Source of the DNA: Mucilaginibacter sp. L3T2-6
GTDB taxonomy: Bacteria > Bacteroidota > Bacteroidia > Sphingobacteriales > Sphingobacteriaceae
DNA length: 64,000 nucleotides
Direction: 5' to 3'
NCBI RefSeq assembly: GCF_030519355.1
Contig: NZ_JAUMKC010000005.1
Location: 222,491 to 286,490, forward strand
This document shows, in pieces, positions 62,616 to 64,000 of this stretch. The notes under the pieces are model-generated. The model was not told the origin of the DNA, did no database searches, and was given only the letters and a program-made list of their open reading frames with translations. A program made the translations under genes and the position numbers. The first letter of the stretch is position 1. The number at the start of each line of letters is the position of its first letter.

Positions 62616-63872
62616 ATGAGTGTTTCTTTATTGGCCCAAAATCTGCACGGATCTGAAATTATTAAAATAGCCGGCGAAATAAACGAGCTTAAACGACAGG
62701 GACAAAATATTGCCAATCTTACGATAGGTGATTTTGACTCAAACATTTACCCCATCCCCGCCGAATTAAAGCAAGGCATAGTTGATGCCTATGGGCATAA
62801 CCAAACCAATTACCCGCCAGCCGACGGTATCCTTGATTTGCGCCAAAGCGTTTCGGCCTTTTTAAAAAGCCGCTTCGGACTGGAATATGCAGCTAACCAG
62901 ATACTGATCTCGGGCGGTTCACGTCCGCTGATCTATTCAACTTACCTGGCCGTTGTTGACCCGGGCGATAAAGTGGTTTTTCCTGCACCGTCATGGAATA
63001 ACAACCATTATTGCGACTTAACCGGCGCTGAGGCGGTGATTATACCTGCCACGCCCGAAAACAACTTTATGCCTACGGCTGCCGAAATAGCGCCGCATAT
63101 TAAAGGGGCAACGCTGCTGGCCCTATGCTCGCCGCTTAACCCCACGGGCACCATGTTCACCAAAAAAGACCTGGAAGAGATATGCGACCTGGTAATTGCC
63201 GAAAATAAAACCCGCTTAGCCGGCGAAAAACCGCTTTACCTGCTGTATGACCAGATTTATTCGCAGCTTACCTTTGGTCGGCATGAACACTTTAACCCGG
63301 TAACTTTACGCCCGGAACTGAAGGACGTTACCATATTTATTGACGGCGCTTCTAAATGTTTTGCCGCTACGGGCGTACGCGTTGGCTGGGGCTTTGGCCC
63401 GGCGCATGTTATCAACCACATGAAAGCCATTGTAGGCCATATGGGCGCCTGGGCGCCAAAAGCTGAGCAGGTTGCCATGGCTGCTTACCTGAAGCAGGAT
63501 GATTTGGTTAACGGCTATTTAAGCGAGCTGAAAGGGAATATACAAAGCAGCCTGAACACCCTTTACCAGGGCTTTAAAGACTTAAAATCGGAAGGCTTTA
63601 ACGTAGACGCTATAGAGCCGATGGGCGCCATCTATCTTACCATAAAAATAGATTATATAGGTAAAACCACGCCTGAAGGCGCATTATTAAAAACATCGGC
63701 GGATATTAATTTTTACCTGATAAAAGCTGCCGGTGTGGCTTTCGTTCCATTCTCGGCCTTTGGCACAGCGGATGAAGTGCCGTGGTTCCGTGTGTCGGTT
63801 GGCGCAAGTACGCTGCAGGATATACAGCAGATATTGCCCCGGATAAAAGACGCCCTGTTTAAACTGAAGTAA
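62616..63872 (+). CDS. Class I/II pyridoxal-phosphate-dependent aminotransferase
   Basis: From the ATG at 62616 the protein has 418 residues. It is a fold type I aminotransferase of the aspartate/aromatic group: NLTIGDFDSNIYPIP near the N-terminus, GGSRPLIYSTY for the PLP phosphate region, SPLNPTGTMFTKKDLEEI, LYDQIYSQL with the PLP-pairing Asp/Tyr, and SKCFAATGVRVGW with the PLP lysine. The substrate is probably aspartate, or an aromatic or branched amino acid; it is not determined by sequence. A terminator follows, and a group II intron is inserted directly after it. Confidence 0.93.
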   Translation: MSVSLLAQNLHGSEIIKIAGEINELKRQGQNIANLTIGDFDSNIYPIPAELKQGIVDAYGHNQTNYPPADGILDLRQSVSAFLKSRFGLEYAANQILISGGSRPLIYSTYLAVVDPGDKVVFPAPSWNNNHYCDLTGAEAVIIPATPENNFMPTAAEIAPHIKGATLLALCSPLNPTGTMFTKKDLEEICDLVIAENKTRLAGEKPLYLLYDQIYSQLTFGRHEHFNPVTLRPELKDVTIFIDGASKCFAATGVRVGWGFGPAHVINHMKAIVGHMGAWAPKAEQVAMAAYLKQDDLVNGYLSELKGNIQSSLNTLYQGFKDLKSEGFNVDAIEPMGAIYLTIKIDYIGKTTPEGALLKTSADINFYLIKAAGVAFVPFSAFGTADEVPWFRVSVGASTLQDIQQILPRIKDALFKLK

Positions 63873-63890
63873 TCAACCACAGTTAATATG

Positions 63891-63925
63891 AAGAGCCAAC
63901 CGAAGACGAGTTGGCTCTTTTATTT
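63891..63925 (+). terminator. Terminator after the aminotransferase gene
   Basis: AAGAGCCAAC (63891-63900) pairs with GTTGGCTCTT (63910-63919) in a 10-bp stem around a 9-base loop, followed by TTATTTG. Confidence 0.85.
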
Positions 63926-63926
63926 G

Positions 63927-64000
63927 GTGCGCCCGGCAGGGCGCATTTACTTGGCGGTGCAAGTCCGCTATGGGCCCGTTAAGGGGAACCATTAGCCGAG
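63927..64000 (+). mobile_element. 5' end of a group II intron (truncated by window edge)
   Basis: The last 74 bases start GTGCGCCCGGCAGGGCGC, the GUGYG 5' splice-site consensus followed by the first stem of domain I. Next comes GCGG-TGCAAGT-CCGC, equivalent to the GGG-UGAGAGU-CCC hairpin of group IIC introns such as Oceanobacillus iheyensis. TATGG...CCATTA then forms a stem before AGCC. The intron-encoded reverse transcriptase would lie downstream, outside the window. It starts one base after the terminator hairpin and T tract of the aminotransferase gene, the insertion preference known for class C introns. Confidence 0.85.

Overview
The window reads as chromosome from a Bacteroidota bacterium of the Sphingobacteriaceae type (Mucilaginibacter/Pedobacter-like). 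The evidence is the set of lineage-typical families (DUF4270, DUF4175, DUF1501/DUF1800, DUF3857, DUF6249, FucP-type permeases, a CarboxypepD-reg TonB receptor), several promoters of the Bacteroidota form TTG-N19/20-TAnnTTTG, the lack of obvious Shine-Dalgarno sequences, and a few genes that seem to start at TTG. Genus assignment is inference.

Layout. 1-2483: oxyR (cut by the window edge) divergent from katA, with an OxyR-like operator between. 2606-7925: glmS, a DUF4270 lipoprotein and a short GT5 glycogen-synthase-like gene on the minus strand, divergent from panC. 7926-12677: an accessory island with a KAP-family P-loop NTPase and a Toprim primase-like/RepA-like ATPase pair, bracketed by three same-orientation 115-bp imperfect palindromes and by an inverted pair of 47-bp half-units; heptanucleotide arrays fill the gap between the two replication-like genes. 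12678-25905: a 2-hydroxyacid dehydrogenase, an EcsC-like protein, rsmA/pdxA, a BlaI/BlaR1-like pair, an orphan histidine kinase with DinB, an O-methyltransferase with two glucosaminidases, and a MarR/MFS operon. 26148-30927: DUF4175, anti-sigma-type kinase, ybeY and a glutathione peroxidase. 31152-40054: a TetX-like monooxygenase, outer membrane protein, FucP-like permease, ffh, and a DUF1501/DUF1800 export pair. 40179-48690: four consecutive DUF3857/transglutaminase-like genes followed by aat. 48685-63872: acetyltransferases, DUF885 peptidase, ilvE, an SDR/AraC pair with an araI-like operator, a GT87 membrane protein, hemA, a TonB receptor with a His/Cys-rich small protein, tadA, csaA and an aminotransferase. 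63927-64000: the 5' end of a group II intron placed just after the aminotransferase terminator.

The strongest candidate for an undescribed system is the 7963-12662 island. Its imperfect palindromes bracket single genes or gene modules in a cassette-like layout without an integrase or attC consensus, and the neighbouring primase/helicase pair could be the machinery that acts on them. Second-line items are the DUF3857 array, in which three of four members have lost the transglutaminase Cys and His, the araI-geometry direct repeat upstream of the SDR gene, and two near-perfect promoters that would make leaderless transcripts.
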